Of a stretch of 64,000 nucleotides of DNA, positions 8,851-21,057 are shown one piece after another. The notes under the pieces are model-generated. The model was not told the origin of the DNA. It made no database searches and worked only from the letters and a program-made list of their open reading frames with translations. Where the stretch lies: the NCBI RefSeq assembly GCF_011752565.1, contig NZ_VWXK01000001.1, positions 1-64,000 of the forward strand, read 5' to 3'. Within the stretch, counting starts at the first letter, position 1. Every line of letters starts with the position of its first letter. Made by a program: the position numbers and the translations under genes. This DNA comes from Pantoea sp. Ap-967 (GTDB lineage: Bacteria; Pseudomonadota; Gammaproteobacteria; Pseudomonadales; Pseudomonadaceae).

Positions 8851-10185
8851 CTACTCCTCAAGCTCCACATGGGCCGTTTCCCGGCACATCACCATGGCCA
8901 CCAGTGCCACCAGCGCCGCCGCCAGCAGGTACCCGGCCGGCGCCAGCTTGCTGCCGGTCACCTGGATCAACCAGGTGGCAATGAACGGCGCCGTGCCGCC
9001 AAACAGTGCATTGGCCAGGTTGAAACTCAAGGCGAAGCCGCTGAACCGCACACGGGTCGGGAAAATTTCCGCCAGCAGGCATGGCAAGGTTCCGTCGTTC
9101 ATCGCCAGCATCGCGCCAAACAGAATCTGGATCGCAAGAATCACCAGCAACGGCTGGCCATCGAGCAATGTGAACAACGGCACGGTCAGGCCCAGGAACA
9201 GCAACGACGCCACCACCAGCATGGTCTTGCGCCCGAACTGGTCCGACAGCCGCCCCATCAGAAAGATCAGGCCGATGTACGTGGCCAGCGACACCGTCGA
9301 GGCAATGAACGAATCGCGCTCGCTCATGCCCATTTCGCTGGACAGGTAGGTGGGCATGTAGCTGAGCAGCAGGTAGAACGCCACCGCATTCAAGCAAGTG
9401 ACCCCAAGGCCGATGGCCAGGCTGCGCCGGTGCTGGCCCAGCAGCTCACGGATCGGCGCCGGGGCCATGCCGCTTTTATGCTCCAGGCGCTGTTCCATTT
9501 CCAGGAACTTGGGCGTGTCCTGCAGGCTCATGCGGATGTAGCGGCCCACCAGGCCGAACGGTGCGGCCAACAAGAATGGCAGGCGCCAGCCCCAGCTGTG
9601 CAGGGCTTCGCTGCTGAGCAGCTCGTGCAGCACGGCGACGAACGCCGCGCCGAACAACAGGCCTGCGGCGGTGCTGGCCGGCACGATGCTGGTGTACAGC
9701 CCGCGCCGCCCGGGTGGCGCGTATTCGGCAAGAAAGGCCGCCGCACCGGCGTATTCGCCCGATGCCGAAAAACCCTGCATCAGGCGAATCAGCAACAGCA
9801 GGCCCGGCGCCCACAGGCCGATTTGCGCATAGCCAGGCAACAGGCCGATGCAGAAGGTGGACAGCGACATGATCAGGATCGACCACGACAGGGCATTGCG
9901 CCGCCCGTGGCGATCACCCAGGTGCCCCCACACCACGCCGCCCAGTGGGCGCACGAGAAACGACAGGGCGAACACCGCGAAGGTGGCCAGCAGGCCGCTG
10001 GTCTTGTCGGTTTGCGGGAAGAAGGTGGTGGCGATGATGGTGGCCAGGTAGCCGTAGGCGGCGTAGTCGAACCATTCGACGAAGTTGCCCATGAAACTGG
10101 CGCGCGCGGCCTTGCGCAGGGCCTGGCGTTCGGCGCTGGGGGCGGCGCCGTCGAGGGTGGGAGCGTTGAAAGTGGTGCTGGACAT
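8851..10185 (-). CDS. MHS-family MFS symporter, putative creatine importer
   Basis: This 444-residue protein has 12 hydrophobic segments and the signatures of the metabolite:H+ symporter branch of the major facilitator superfamily: FVEWFDYAAYG in helix 1, RPLGGVVWGHLGDRHGRR in the 2-3 loop, and LIRLMQGFSASGEYAGA in helix 4. Relatives import proline, betaine, citrate or 2-oxoglutarate with protons. It lies immediately downstream of creatinase on the same strand (178-base gap holding a REP pair), so import of creatine or a related guanidino compound is a reasonable inference, not a demonstrated one. The start at 10185 precedes a soluble N-terminus of about 27 residues. Confidence 0.85.
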   Translation of the reverse strand: MSSTTFNAPTLDGAAPSAERQALRKAARASFMGNFVEWFDYAAYGYLATIIATTFFPQTDKTSGLLATFAVFALSFLVRPLGGVVWGHLGDRHGRRNALSWSILIMSLSTFCIGLLPGYAQIGLWAPGLLLLIRLMQGFSASGEYAGAAAFLAEYAPPGRRGLYTSIVPASTAAGLLFGAAFVAVLHELLSSEALHSWGWRLPFLLAAPFGLVGRYIRMSLQDTPKFLEMEQRLEHKSGMAPAPIRELLGQHRRSLAIGLGVTCLNAVAFYLLLSYMPTYLSSEMGMSERDSFIASTVSLATYIGLIFLMGRLSDQFGRKTMLVVASLLFLGLTVPLFTLLDGQPLLVILAIQILFGAMLAMNDGTLPCLLAEIFPTRVRFSGFALSFNLANALFGGTAPFIATWLIQVTGSKLAPAGYLLAAALVALVAMVMCRETAHVELEE

Positions 10186-10257
10186 GACGGGTACCCTCTG
10201 ATTCTTCTAATTGGCGGCAGGGTCTGCTGGTCATACAGTTTTTTGTTATCTGCAGCG

Positions 10258-10345
10258 GCCTCTTCGCGGCTAAAGCCGCCCCCACAGGAGTTTCACTGGC
10301 CATCAGGCCGGTGCCATCGCTGTAGGAGCGGGCTTACCCCGCGAA
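10258..10345. repeat. REP pair (inverted)
   Basis: One arm, cttcgcggctaaagccgccc, lies at about 10262-10281, and a second, tgtaggagcgggcttacccc, begins at 10321. They lie between creatinase and the transporter gene. Confidence 0.75.
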
Positions 10346-10363
10346 CGCAGGCGACGCCGCTCG

Positions 10364-11575
10364 CTACTTGCGAATGATGTTGTGCTCCGGCCCATACGGG
10401 AACCGGGTGATGTTCTCTGCGCCCTGTTCGTTGACGATCAGAATGTCATGCTCGCGGTACCCTCCCGCCCCCGGCCGCCCTTCGGGCAGCATGATCATCG
10501 GCTCGATCGACACCACCATGCCCGGCTCCAGCACCGTGTCGATGTCCTCGCGCAGCTCCAGCCCGGCCTCGCGCCCGTAGTAGTGGCTCAAGGTGCCGAA
10601 CGAGTGGCCGTAACCGAAGGTGCGGAACTGCAGCAGGTCGTGGCGCAGGAAGATTTCGTTCAGCTCACGGGCGATATCGCAGCAGCGCATGCCCGGGCGC
10701 ACCAGTTTGAGCCCTGCCTCGTGCACCTCGACGTTGGCCTGCCACAGGCGCAGGTACTCATCCGGGCAGTGGTCGAGGAACAGCGTGCGCTCCAGCGCCG
10801 TGTAGTAGCCGGCGATCATCGGGAAACAGTTGAGGCTGAGGATTTCGCCCTTGCCAACCTTGCGGCTGGTCACCGGGTTGTGCGCGCCGTCGGTGTTGAG
10901 CCCGGACTGGAACCAGGTCCAGGTGTCCATCAGCTCACTGTCGGGGAAGCTGCGGGCGATCTCGCGGACCATCGCCTGGGTGGCGTGCAATGCTACTTCG
11001 TACTCCGGCACCTGGTCATGCAGCGCTTCCACCACCGCCGCGCCGCCGATATCCGCCACCCGTGCGCCATGGCGGATCAACGCCTGCTCCTCGGCCGACT
11101 TGATCATGCGCAGGCGCATGCAAGGTGCGCCGATATCCAGCAGCTCGGCCCGGGGGTAGCAGGCGGCGAGCTTGGCGTGGTTCTGCAGGTTCAAGTGGTC
11201 GTACTCAACGCCAATGCGCGAGGCCAACGGCAGGGCCTGCTGGATGGCGACGAAATAGTTGTCGCGCTGCCAGTCGGTGTAGACGATGTTGTCGGTGCCC
11301 ACGGTGCGGCGCCAGGGCTGGCCGCCGTCGATGTTGGCGCTGATGGTCACCACCTTGTCCTGGGTCACCACCAGGGCGTAAGGCCGGCCGAACGAGCAGT
11401 AGAGGAAGTCGCTGTAGTAGTTGACGTTGTGGTACGAGGTGAAAATCGCCGCCTCGATGTCCTGTTCGGCCATGTAGGCACGCAGGCGGGCGTGGCGGGC
11501 GGCGTACTCCTGTGCGGAGAAGGTCGGCTTGACCTTGTCGCCATTGCGGATCTTCAGGGTCTGGGGCATTTGCAT
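10364..11575 (-). CDS. creA: Creatinase (creatine amidinohydrolase)
   Basis: The enzyme hydrolyses creatine to sarcosine and urea (EC 3.5.3.3) in the cytoplasm. The 403-residue length equals that of the P. putida enzyme. The catalytic His232 is in GAHNPV, and the pita-bread fold markers TALERTLFLDH, GYGHSFGTLSHYYGRE and SIEPMIMLPEG are present. Creatinase shares this fold with aminopeptidase P but is not a metalloenzyme, and this sequence aligns along its whole length with creatinase as I recall it. Neighbours are a symporter and a GlxA/AraC regulator, giving a compact creatine-use unit. No creatininase or sarcosine oxidase gene is in the window, so the rest of the pathway must lie elsewhere. 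Confidence 0.95.
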   Translation of the reverse strand: MQMPQTLKIRNGDKVKPTFSAQEYAARHARLRAYMAEQDIEAAIFTSYHNVNYYSDFLYCSFGRPYALVVTQDKVVTISANIDGGQPWRRTVGTDNIVYTDWQRDNYFVAIQQALPLASRIGVEYDHLNLQNHAKLAACYPRAELLDIGAPCMRLRMIKSAEEQALIRHGARVADIGGAAVVEALHDQVPEYEVALHATQAMVREIARSFPDSELMDTWTWFQSGLNTDGAHNPVTSRKVGKGEILSLNCFPMIAGYYTALERTLFLDHCPDEYLRLWQANVEVHEAGLKLVRPGMRCCDIARELNEIFLRHDLLQFRTFGYGHSFGTLSHYYGREAGLELREDIDTVLEPGMVVSIEPMIMLPEGRPGAGGYREHDILIVNEQGAENITRFPYGPEHNIIRK

Positions 11576-11719
11576 GGTCGGTGTTCCTTGTCGTTGTGAG
11601 CACGCTTTCAGGCCGGTTGCCTGAGGTGCATTGCAGCAGAACGAACGAGGACGCTTTTGTATCTATCCGACCTGGAATTGGCGGGATTGGCAGGGGCGTA
11701 AGGGGCTGCTTTGCAGCCG

Positions 11720-11780
11720 TTCGCGGGGCAAGCCCGCTCCTACAAGGGTTGTGTTGTAGGAGCGGGCTTGCCCCGCGAAT
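11720..11780. repeat. REP pair (inverted)
   Basis: Facing copies ttcgcggggcaagcccgctc (from 11720) and tgtaggagcgggcttgcccc (from 11755) form a near-perfect inverted pair between katG and creA. Confidence 0.9.
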
Positions 11781-11800
11781 GGGCGCAAGGCGCCCTCAGG

Positions 11801-14435
<2,635 letters not shown>

Positions 14436-15341
14436 ATGAACCGCAACGACCTGCGCCGCGTCGACATGAACCTGCTGGTGCTCTTCGAAGCCCTGATGAT
14501 CGAACGCAACCTGACCCGCGTCGGCGAAAAGCTGTTCATCACCCAGTCCACCGTCAGCGCCGCCCTCGCCCGCCTGCGCGAGCTGTTCGATGACCCGCTG
14601 CTGATTCGCAGCGGCCGCGCCATGGAACCGACGCCGCGGGCAATGCAGATTTTCGCCGAGTTGGGCCCGGCGATGGACGTGATTTCCTCGGCCATCAGCC
14701 GCGCCCGCGACTTCGACCCGGCCAGCAGCTGCAACCAATTCCGCCTGGGCCTTTCGGACGATGCCGAGTTCGGCCTGTTCCCCGCCCTGCTCCAGGCCCT
14801 GCGCGAAGAAGCCCCCGAGATCAGCGTGGTGGTGCGCCGGGCCAACTTCCTGCTGATGCCGGGCCTGCTGGCCAGCGGCGAGATTTCCGTGGGCGTGAGC
14901 TACACCACCGACCTGCCCGCCACCGCCAAGCGCCGCAAGCTGCGCGATATCGGCGTGCGGGTGCTGCGCGCCGACGACCGCCCAGGCCCGTTGACCCTCG
15001 ACGAATACTGCGCCCGGCCCCATGTGATGGTGTCGTTCTCCGGCGACATGAGCGGCAATATCGACCTGGACCTGGCCCGCATTGGCCGCTGCCGCAAGGT
15101 GGTGCTGGCGGTGCCGCAGTTCGGCAGCCTGCGGGCGCTGCTGCGCAACACCGAACTGATCGCCACCGTGCCGGACTACGCCGCCTGCGCCCTGGCCGAC
15201 GATGGCAGCCTGCGGGCCGACCCGGCGCCGTTCGAGATCACCGAGGCGGAGTTGTCGATGGTGTGGAGCGGCGCCCAGGACAACGACCCGGCCGAACGCT
15301 GGCTGCGCGAGCGTATCCTGCATTTCATGGCCACCCAGTGA
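14436..15341 (+). CDS. LysR-family regulator (NodD/DntR-like branch)
   Basis: This 301-residue protein starts RRVDMNLLVLFEALMIERNL, with the helix-turn-helix ITQSTVSAALARLRELFDD, which is the NodD/DntR/LeuO-like subtype rather than the CysB or OxyR type. The effector-binding domain covers about residues 95-298. It is divergent from katG and followed by a small lipoprotein gene on the same strand. OxyR-like redox cysteines are not in the expected positions, so control of katG is only a possibility. The start is the first ATG; its ribosome site is weak. Confidence 0.88.
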   Translation: MNRNDLRRVDMNLLVLFEALMIERNLTRVGEKLFITQSTVSAALARLRELFDDPLLIRSGRAMEPTPRAMQIFAELGPAMDVISSAISRARDFDPASSCNQFRLGLSDDAEFGLFPALLQALREEAPEISVVVRRANFLLMPGLLASGEISVGVSYTTDLPATAKRRKLRDIGVRVLRADDRPGPLTLDEYCARPHVMVSFSGDMSGNIDLDLARIGRCRKVVLAVPQFGSLRALLRNTELIATVPDYAACALADDGSLRADPAPFEITEAELSMVWSGAQDNDPAERWLRERILHFMATQ

Positions 15342-15442
15342 TGCATCGATCCCGTCGATAACCACCATGAAGGCCATCAAGTTCCGCCCGGCGCCGGCGC
15401 GGCGGAAGATGGTGGCATTCACTGACCGACGAGGCGTCCACC

Positions 15443-16036
15443 ATGAAATCCGGCATGATCGCTGCCCTGCTGGCCCTGCTCGCTGCCCTTGGCGGATGCG
15501 CAGCGCCTACCCCGCAAGTGGGCGCCCAGCCCGCTGGTCATTTCTATTCGGCCACGGCCCTTTCCGACGTTTCATTGGCACCGGGGCAGCATGTGGCCGT
15601 GCTGCTGGGCCGGGACAGCGCAGCGACGCTGAACTACCTGCAGCAGCACCGTGGCGATGTAGCCAAACAGCCAGCCAACGGCAAGGTCCCGGTCGCCACC
15701 CTCAACGGCGGCAGCCAAGCCTACGATTGGCTGGCTCGGTCGCTGGCGCAGCGGTTTGCCGAGGTGACGTTCTATGAGGACCTGGACACCCTGCTGGCCG
15801 ACCACCCGGATGTCATCGTGCTGCTCGATACCCAGAGCCGGCTGGCCAGTAGCGATATCGAAAGCCGGGTGGTGGCGCGGTTCTTCGATGACCAATTGAC
15901 TTACATTGGCCGCGCCGAAGGGCGCGCCCAGAAGCCGCTGGGGGATGTCGCCCGGGTGGTGGAAGATGAACAGGCGGTGCAGGCTGCAGCCTTGCGGGAT
16001 TTCGACAGGTCGTTGCAGGGGCTGATCAAGGGGTAG
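15443..16036 (+). CDS. Putative lipoprotein
   Basis: This 197-residue protein has a lipoprotein signal peptide (about residues 1-19) ending in a lipobox at LGGC, so the mature protein is probably acylated on Cys19 and anchored on the periplasmic side. The rest is a soluble alpha/beta-looking domain rich in Asp, Val and Leu, with no motif I recognise. AGGCG precedes the ATG at a short distance. It follows the LysR gene by 101 bases and may be cotranscribed. Function unknown. Confidence 0.75.
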   Translation: MKSGMIAALLALLAALGGCAAPTPQVGAQPAGHFYSATALSDVSLAPGQHVAVLLGRDSAATLNYLQQHRGDVAKQPANGKVPVATLNGGSQAYDWLARSLAQRFAEVTFYEDLDTLLADHPDVIVLLDTQSRLASSDIESRVVARFFDDQLTYIGRAEGRAQKPLGDVARVVEDEQAVQAAALRDFDRSLQGLIKG

Positions 16037-16070
16037 GATTTGACCGCCCTTTCGCGGATTGTTGCCGGCC

Positions 16071-16188
16071 CTGGTAGGAGCGAGCGTAGCTCGCGATGGG
16101 GCGCGCAGCGGCCCCAGGTTTTCGGCTTCGCGGCATAGGATGCCGGGGCTGCGTTGCAGCCCATCGCGAGCTCTGCTCGCTCCTACAG
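16071..16188. repeat. Composite REP element (~118 bp)
   Basis: The ends ctggtaggagcgagc and gctcgctcctacag are inverted, with the conserved interior (ccgcgaagc-type block) in the opposite orientation to the copies at 8716, 25810 and 32221. Confidence 0.88.
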
Positions 16189-16200
16189 GCGCAGGAGGTG

Positions 16201-17079
16201 TCACTTCCTGCGCTGCATCCAGGCCGCGCCCAGCCCACTCAGGCAGATGATGGCAATGCCCAGCAAGCTCGCATCATCCGGCACCTGGCGATAGATCACG
16301 AACCCCAGCAACCCGGCAAACACGATCTGGCAATAGCTGAACGGCGCCAGCAAGGCCGGCGCGGCATGCCGGAAGGCCTGGGTCAGCAGCAGGTGCGCGC
16401 TCATGCCGAAGCCGCCCAGCGCCAGCATCAGCAAGGCATGGTCCCAGCGTGGCACTTCCCAAAAGAACGGCACCAGCGCACTCATCGCCAAGGTATTGCA
16501 CAACCCCGCATAGAAATTGCTGGTGGTCGGGCTGTCATACGCCGCCAGGATGCGCGTGAGCAACTGGTAGAAGCAGAACCCCAGCGCCGAGCCGAACGGG
16601 TACAGGATCGCCGGGGTGAACATCGCACCGCCCGGGTGCACCACCACCAGCACGCCGATAAAGCCCAGCACTACCGCCACCCACTGCCCCGTGGTGACCC
16701 GTTCCTTGAGCAGCGGCGCCGACAGCGCAGTCACCAGCACCGGAGCGAGGAAGTTGACCGAGGTGGCCTCGGCCAGTGGCAGGTACTGCAAGCCCGTGGT
16801 GAACAGCAGGCTGGTGCTGAGCAGGCTCAATGCCCGCAGGGTTTGCAGCACGGGCCTGCGGGTACGCAGCACGTTGAGGCCGGACTTGGGCAAGAAGATG
16901 CCCGCCATCAGCAGGGTATGCACCACATAGCGCGCCCACACCACCATGACGATCGGGTACAACCCACCGAGGTACTTGGACAAGGCATCGTGGCTGGCGA
17001 ACAGGAACGTCGCCACCACCACCAGGGCAATGCCACGCAGGGGTTGGTTGACTCCGGACAGCGGTGTGCTGGAACTCAT
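16201..17079 (-). CDS. EamA/DMT-superfamily transporter
   Basis: This 292-residue inner-membrane protein has about ten helices in two EamA repeats (about 15-145 and 155-290). SHDALSKYLGG after helix 1 and a strongly basic C-terminus (MQRRK) fit the RhaT/EamA group. It is a probable metabolite exporter with unknown substrate. It is divergent from the aldo-keto reductase across 225 bases. It is not closely related to the EamA protein at 5262 beyond the family fold. Confidence 0.85.
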   Translation of the reverse strand: MSSSTPLSGVNQPLRGIALVVVATFLFASHDALSKYLGGLYPIVMVVWARYVVHTLLMAGIFLPKSGLNVLRTRRPVLQTLRALSLLSTSLLFTTGLQYLPLAEATSVNFLAPVLVTALSAPLLKERVTTGQWVAVVLGFIGVLVVVHPGGAMFTPAILYPFGSALGFCFYQLLTRILAAYDSPTTSNFYAGLCNTLAMSALVPFFWEVPRWDHALLMLALGGFGMSAHLLLTQAFRHAAPALLAPFSYCQIVFAGLLGFVIYRQVPDDASLLGIAIICLSGLGAAWMQRRK

Positions 17080-17304
17080 GGCGATCTCGATGGCGGCGCG
17101 GCGAAAGGCTGCGCCAGGGGCAGGTGCGACAGGCGGAATTCTAGAAGAGATACGACGACTTAAGGAAGATCAAAAGCCCAGGTTGCCGGGGGTGTTTTGT
17201 AATTCGTTCGCTGATCGACCACTTTTTCCCGCTGGCACATGGCTGCCGCTCGCCAAAGCGCGCACCATCGGCCAGGCAACCTCGCACCCGAACAAGGAGT
17301 TTTC

Positions 17305-18129
17305 ATGCAAAGGCTCACCACCCGCACCGGCCTGGACCTGCCCTGCATCGGCCTGGGCACCTGGCCGATGACCGGTGCCCAATGCACGGCCGCTGTGCAC
17401 CAGGCCCTGGAACTGGGCTACCGGCACATCGATACCGCCACCGCCTACGACAACGAAGCCGCCGTGGGCCAGGCCCTGCGCGACAGCCGCGTGCCACGTG
17501 AACAGGTGCACCTGACCACCAAGGTCTGGTGGGACCGCCTGGCGCCCAAGGCCATGCGCCAGTCGCTGGAAGACAGCCTGCGCGCGCTGGGCACCGAGCA
17601 GGTCGACCTGTTCCATATCCACTGGCCGGGCAAGGACTGGGACCTGCCGCGCAGCATCGAGGCCCTGGTGGCCCTGCGCGACGAAGGCAAGGCGCGCCAG
17701 ATCGGCGTGGCCAACTTCCCCCTCGGCCTGCTGCGCCAGGTGGTCGAGGAACTGGGCGCGCCATTGTCGGCCATCCAGGTGGAATACCATGTGTTGTTGG
17801 GCCAAAAGCCGCTGCTCGACTATGCCCGCCAGCATGACCTGTTGCTGACCGCTTACACCCCGCTGGCCCGTGGCCAGGCGGCGGCGCGGCCGGAGATTCA
17901 GGCGATCGCACGCAAGCATGGGGTGCTGCCCAGCCAGGTGGCACTGAAATGGCTGCTGGACCAGGACGGCGTGGCGGCAATTCCCAAGGCCAGCAGCCGC
18001 GAGAACCAGCTGGCCAACCTGGCGGCGCTTGAGGTGCGGCTGGATGACCAGGACCGCGCCGTGATTGCCGGGTTGCCAAAGGATCAGCGGGTGGTCAGCC
18101 CGGATTTTGCGCCTGATTGGAATAGCTGA
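17305..18129 (+). CDS. Aldo/keto reductase (DkgB-like)
   Basis: This 274-residue NADPH-dependent carbonyl reductase has the catalytic tetrad D43, Y48 (DTATAYDNE), K73 (TTKVWW) and H106 (FHIHWPGK). The C-terminal cofactor motif is IPKASSREN. The start at 17305 has AAGGAG at the ideal distance. Length and motifs match the 2,5-diketo-gluconate reductase B type, but this family reduces many aldehydes, so the substrate is uncertain. It stands alone, followed by a REP pair. Confidence 0.9.
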   Translation: MQRLTTRTGLDLPCIGLGTWPMTGAQCTAAVHQALELGYRHIDTATAYDNEAAVGQALRDSRVPREQVHLTTKVWWDRLAPKAMRQSLEDSLRALGTEQVDLFHIHWPGKDWDLPRSIEALVALRDEGKARQIGVANFPLGLLRQVVEELGAPLSAIQVEYHVLLGQKPLLDYARQHDLLLTAYTPLARGQAAARPEIQAIARKHGVLPSQVALKWLLDQDGVAAIPKASSRENQLANLAALEVRLDDQDRAVIAGLPKDQRVVSPDFAPDWNS

Positions 18130-18144
18130 GGCCTGACCGTGCCC

Positions 18145-18203
18145 TTTCGTGGGGCAAGCCCGCGCCTACACACGCCCCTGTAGGAGCGGGCTCGCCCCGC
18201 GAA
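18145..18203. repeat. REP pair (inverted)
   Basis: tttcgtggggcaagcccgcg (from 18145) faces ctgtaggagcgggctcgccc (from 18178), filling the space between two convergent genes. Confidence 0.88.
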
Positions 18204-18211
18204 GAGGCCCT

Positions 18212-20308
18212 TCAGTCAGGCCCCACCACCTGCTTCAACCGCTCGCTGGCCGGCGCCGGCCGCCCATACAGGTAGCCCTGGAAGTGCGAGCAGCCCTCGG
18301 CCCTCAGCCGGCGCATCTGCTCCTCCGACTCCACACCTTCGGCCGTGGTCTTGATCATCAGGCTGTTGGACAGCTCGGTGATTGCGCGGATGATCGACAT
18401 CGCCTCGCGGCTCTCGCACATGTCATGCACGAACGACTTGTCGATCTTGATCCGGTCGAACGGGAACGAGCGCAGGTAGCCCAGCGACGAATAGCCGGTG
18501 CCGAAATCGTCCAGGGAAATCGACACGCCCAGGTCTTTCAGGGCGCGCAAGGTCCGCACGTTCTCTTCGCTGTTGCCCAGCAGCACCGATTCAGTGATTT
18601 CCAGTTCCAGGCGCTGGGGCGCCAGCCCCGAGTCGGCCAGGGCCAGGGCCACGGTATGGGCCAGGTTGGCATTCTTGAACTGCACCGGCGACAGGTTCAC
18701 CGACACGGTTTGCTCGGTGCCCCAACTGGCCGCTTCCTGGCACGCCAGGTTCAACGCACGGATGCCCAGTTCGTGGATGAGCCCGGTTTCCTCGGCAATC
18801 GGAATGAAGTCCATCGGCATGACCATGCCGCGTGTGGGGTGCTCCCAGCGCAGCAGCGCCTCGTAGCCGGTCACGCTGTTGGTCTGCTGATCCACGACCG
18901 GTTGGTAGTGCAGGTGCAGCTGGCCCAGGTGCAGCGCGGTGCGCAGGTCGGTTTCCACCAAGCGGCGCTGGCGTGCGGCCACATCCAGCTCGACGTTGAA
19001 GCACTCGTAGCGGTTGCGGCCATTGCGCTTGGCCTCGTACAGCGCCATGTCGGCATAGCCGAGCAGCTGCTCGGCGTGGTCGTTGTCGTCCGGGGCAATG
19101 GCCACGCCGATGCTGACGCCAACCGAGAACTGGTGGCCTTCGATCTGGAACGGCGGGCAAATGGCGTCTATCAGCCGCTGGGCGGTGTTACAGGCGGCGT
19201 CGCGGTTGTCCAGGTGGGTCAGTACCACGGCGAACTCGTCACCGCCAAGGCGCGCCAGGGTGTCGTGCTCGCGCAGCTCGCGGCGCAGGCGCTTGCCCAG
19301 GGCACGCAGCAGCTTGTCGCCGAAGGCATGGCCAAGGGAGTCGTTGATGTTCTTGAAATTGTCCAGGTCCAGGCACAGGGCGGCGGTGAGTTTTTCATGC
19401 TCGTGGCCACGCACCAGGGCCTGCTTGAGGCGTTCGTTGAACAGCGTGCGGTTGGGCAAGCCGGTGAGCGCATCGTGGTGGGCCATGTGGTGGATCTGGG
19501 CGTGGGCGGCCAGCTCCTCGGTGGCATCCTCGGCCACGAACAGCACGTAGTCGGCCTGGCCTTCGCAGTTCTGGCTGAGCAGGGCGCGGCTGCGCAGGGT
19601 GCGCGGGCCACAGGCGGTGTCGACCCGGGTTTCGGCGGCAAAGCCCTTGGTGCTGCGGGCGCCGCGGCTGAGCTGGGTTTCCAGGTAGTCGGCGGCAGCC
19701 GGTGCCAGGCACTCGCCTGGGGTGTGCCCGATCATCGGCTTGCCACGCCCGCCGAACAGGCGCTCGGCCTGCTGGTTGGCCAGCAGGATGCGCTGGCTTT
19801 GCAGGTCCTGGACGATGACGCTGGCGGGGATGTTGGCAATCACCGAATCGAGGAACTGCGACAGGTTGGCCATTTCCTGGCTGTATTGCTCGGCCAGCTC
19901 CTTGGCCTGCAGCAGTTCGAGCTCCTGTCGGCGGCGTTCGGAGATGTCACGGGTGACCTTGGCAAAGCCCACCAGCTGGCCGTGGTCATCGCGCACGGCC
20001 TCGATCACCACATGGGCATGGAAGGCCGTGCCGTCCTTGCGCAGGCGTGCGCCGACTTCTTCGAAGCGGCCGGTGCTGCGGGCCTGCTCCAGGTTCTGCG
20101 CGGGCAGCCCGGCGGCGCGCTCGGCCTCGCTGTAGAACAGCGAATAATGCTGGCCGACGATTTCCTCGGCGCGGTAGCCCTTGGCGCGCTGGGCGCCCGG
20201 GTTCCAGTTGGCGACAATACCCTCGGGGGTGAGCAGGTAGATGGCATAGTCCACCACGCTCTGGATCAACAGCCGGTACATGATGTCGGGGCTTGCGACT
20301 AGCGACAT
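18212..20308 (-). CDS. PAS-PAS-GGDEF-EAL c-di-GMP enzyme
   Basis: This 698-residue protein has no membrane helix and is probably cytoplasmic. Two PAS domains (about 8-130 and 150-270) are followed by GGDEF (about 280-445) and EAL (about 455-695). GGDEF is intact with an REHD I-site, and the EAL motif EALLRW and DDFGTGYSSLGYLR are intact. Both activities are possible. The first PAS resembles redox- or ligand-sensing types but no cofactor residue can be named. The gene is transcribed away from the GNAT gene region and converges with the aldo-keto reductase. Confidence 0.9.
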   Translation of the reverse strand: MSLVASPDIMYRLLIQSVVDYAIYLLTPEGIVANWNPGAQRAKGYRAEEIVGQHYSLFYSEAERAAGLPAQNLEQARSTGRFEEVGARLRKDGTAFHAHVVIEAVRDDHGQLVGFAKVTRDISERRRQELELLQAKELAEQYSQEMANLSQFLDSVIANIPASVIVQDLQSQRILLANQQAERLFGGRGKPMIGHTPGECLAPAAADYLETQLSRGARSTKGFAAETRVDTACGPRTLRSRALLSQNCEGQADYVLFVAEDATEELAAHAQIHHMAHHDALTGLPNRTLFNERLKQALVRGHEHEKLTAALCLDLDNFKNINDSLGHAFGDKLLRALGKRLRRELREHDTLARLGGDEFAVVLTHLDNRDAACNTAQRLIDAICPPFQIEGHQFSVGVSIGVAIAPDDNDHAEQLLGYADMALYEAKRNGRNRYECFNVELDVAARQRRLVETDLRTALHLGQLHLHYQPVVDQQTNSVTGYEALLRWEHPTRGMVMPMDFIPIAEETGLIHELGIRALNLACQEAASWGTEQTVSVNLSPVQFKNANLAHTVALALADSGLAPQRLELEITESVLLGNSEENVRTLRALKDLGVSISLDDFGTGYSSLGYLRSFPFDRIKIDKSFVHDMCESREAMSIIRAITELSNSLMIKTTAEGVESEEQMRRLRAEGCSHFQGYLYGRPAPASERLKQVVGPD

Positions 20309-20440
20309 GAAATTTACCTGAACCTGCGGCGTGCACGAATAAGAACCCCGTGCCAGCGCGGCCGGGTCTTGAAAAGCGGTGCTGGCATTATGCCGGGTGA
20401 GCGTATTTTGTGAAGTGGTTCACAGTATTTTACTGGAACG

Positions 20441-20935
20441 TCAGTGCAAGGCCGAGGTGATGCGGAAGGTGAGCAGTTGCGGGTCATCGTCGAGCACCAC
20501 CTGCTGCACCGGGCGCAGCAAGCCGGCCACTGCCGCCCTGCAGAAGGCTGCTGCTACGGGGTCCTGGGCATAGCAGCGCAGCAGCCAGTCGCCGGGGCTG
20601 GCCAACAATTCCTGCGCCACGGCGCGGCCGATGCCCTGGCGGCGATAGCGTTTGAGGATGAACAGGTCGGCCAGCTCCAACGCGTCGATACCAGGCAGTT
20701 CGCAGCCCTCGACCAGCACGAAACCGGCGATGAAACCATCGACCAGCACCAGGTTGGCACTCCAGCCGGGGCTGTGCCAGTAACGCTGCAGATGGTCTTC
20801 GTGGATATAGAAACGGCCGTCCACCTCCACGTCCTCTTGCTCCCAGTCGGAGGATTCATAGGCGTAGAACTGGTAGAGGTTGCGGATCAGTTCGGCCTGG
20901 TCGGGGGTGGTTTGCAGCAGCTCGATGGGGGGCAT
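20441..20935 (-). CDS. GNAT-family N-acetyltransferase
   Basis: This 164-residue protein has the GNAT fold; the acetyl-CoA loop is RRQGIGRAVA at about residues 116-125, preceded by the hydrophobic strand LADLFILKRY. It would transfer an acetyl group to an amine, but the acceptor is unknown. It lies alone between the PAS-GGDEF-EAL gene and the RidA-type gene, with a REP element upstream. Confidence 0.8.
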   Translation of the reverse strand: MPPIELLQTTPDQAELIRNLYQFYAYESSDWEQEDVEVDGRFYIHEDHLQRYWHSPGWSANLVLVDGFIAGFVLVEGCELPGIDALELADLFILKRYRRQGIGRAVAQELLASPGDWLLRCYAQDPVAAAFCRAAVAGLLRPVQQVVLDDDPQLLTFRITSALH

Positions 20936-20988
20936 GGGGGTGGCTCGGGGTCAAAGTGCCATTCTATGATGTTTGTGCCTGTCAGGTC

Positions 20989-21018
20989 GCATCGCGAGCT
21001 GCGCTCGCTCCTACGGGG
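20989..21018. repeat. Single REP element
   Basis: gcatcgcgagctgcgctcgc followed by tcctacgggg is one REP palindrome. A short partial copy (ggctcgcgatgagg) follows at about 21031-21044. Confidence 0.8.
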
Positions 21019-21057
21019 AACGTGCAGGGCCTGGCTCGCGATGAGGCCGACCTTGCC

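Noticed and set aside
8017..10377. 786-codon plus-strand frame across the regulator end, REP and transporter
   Set aside because: It runs through a REP element and is antisense to the transporter; not a gene.
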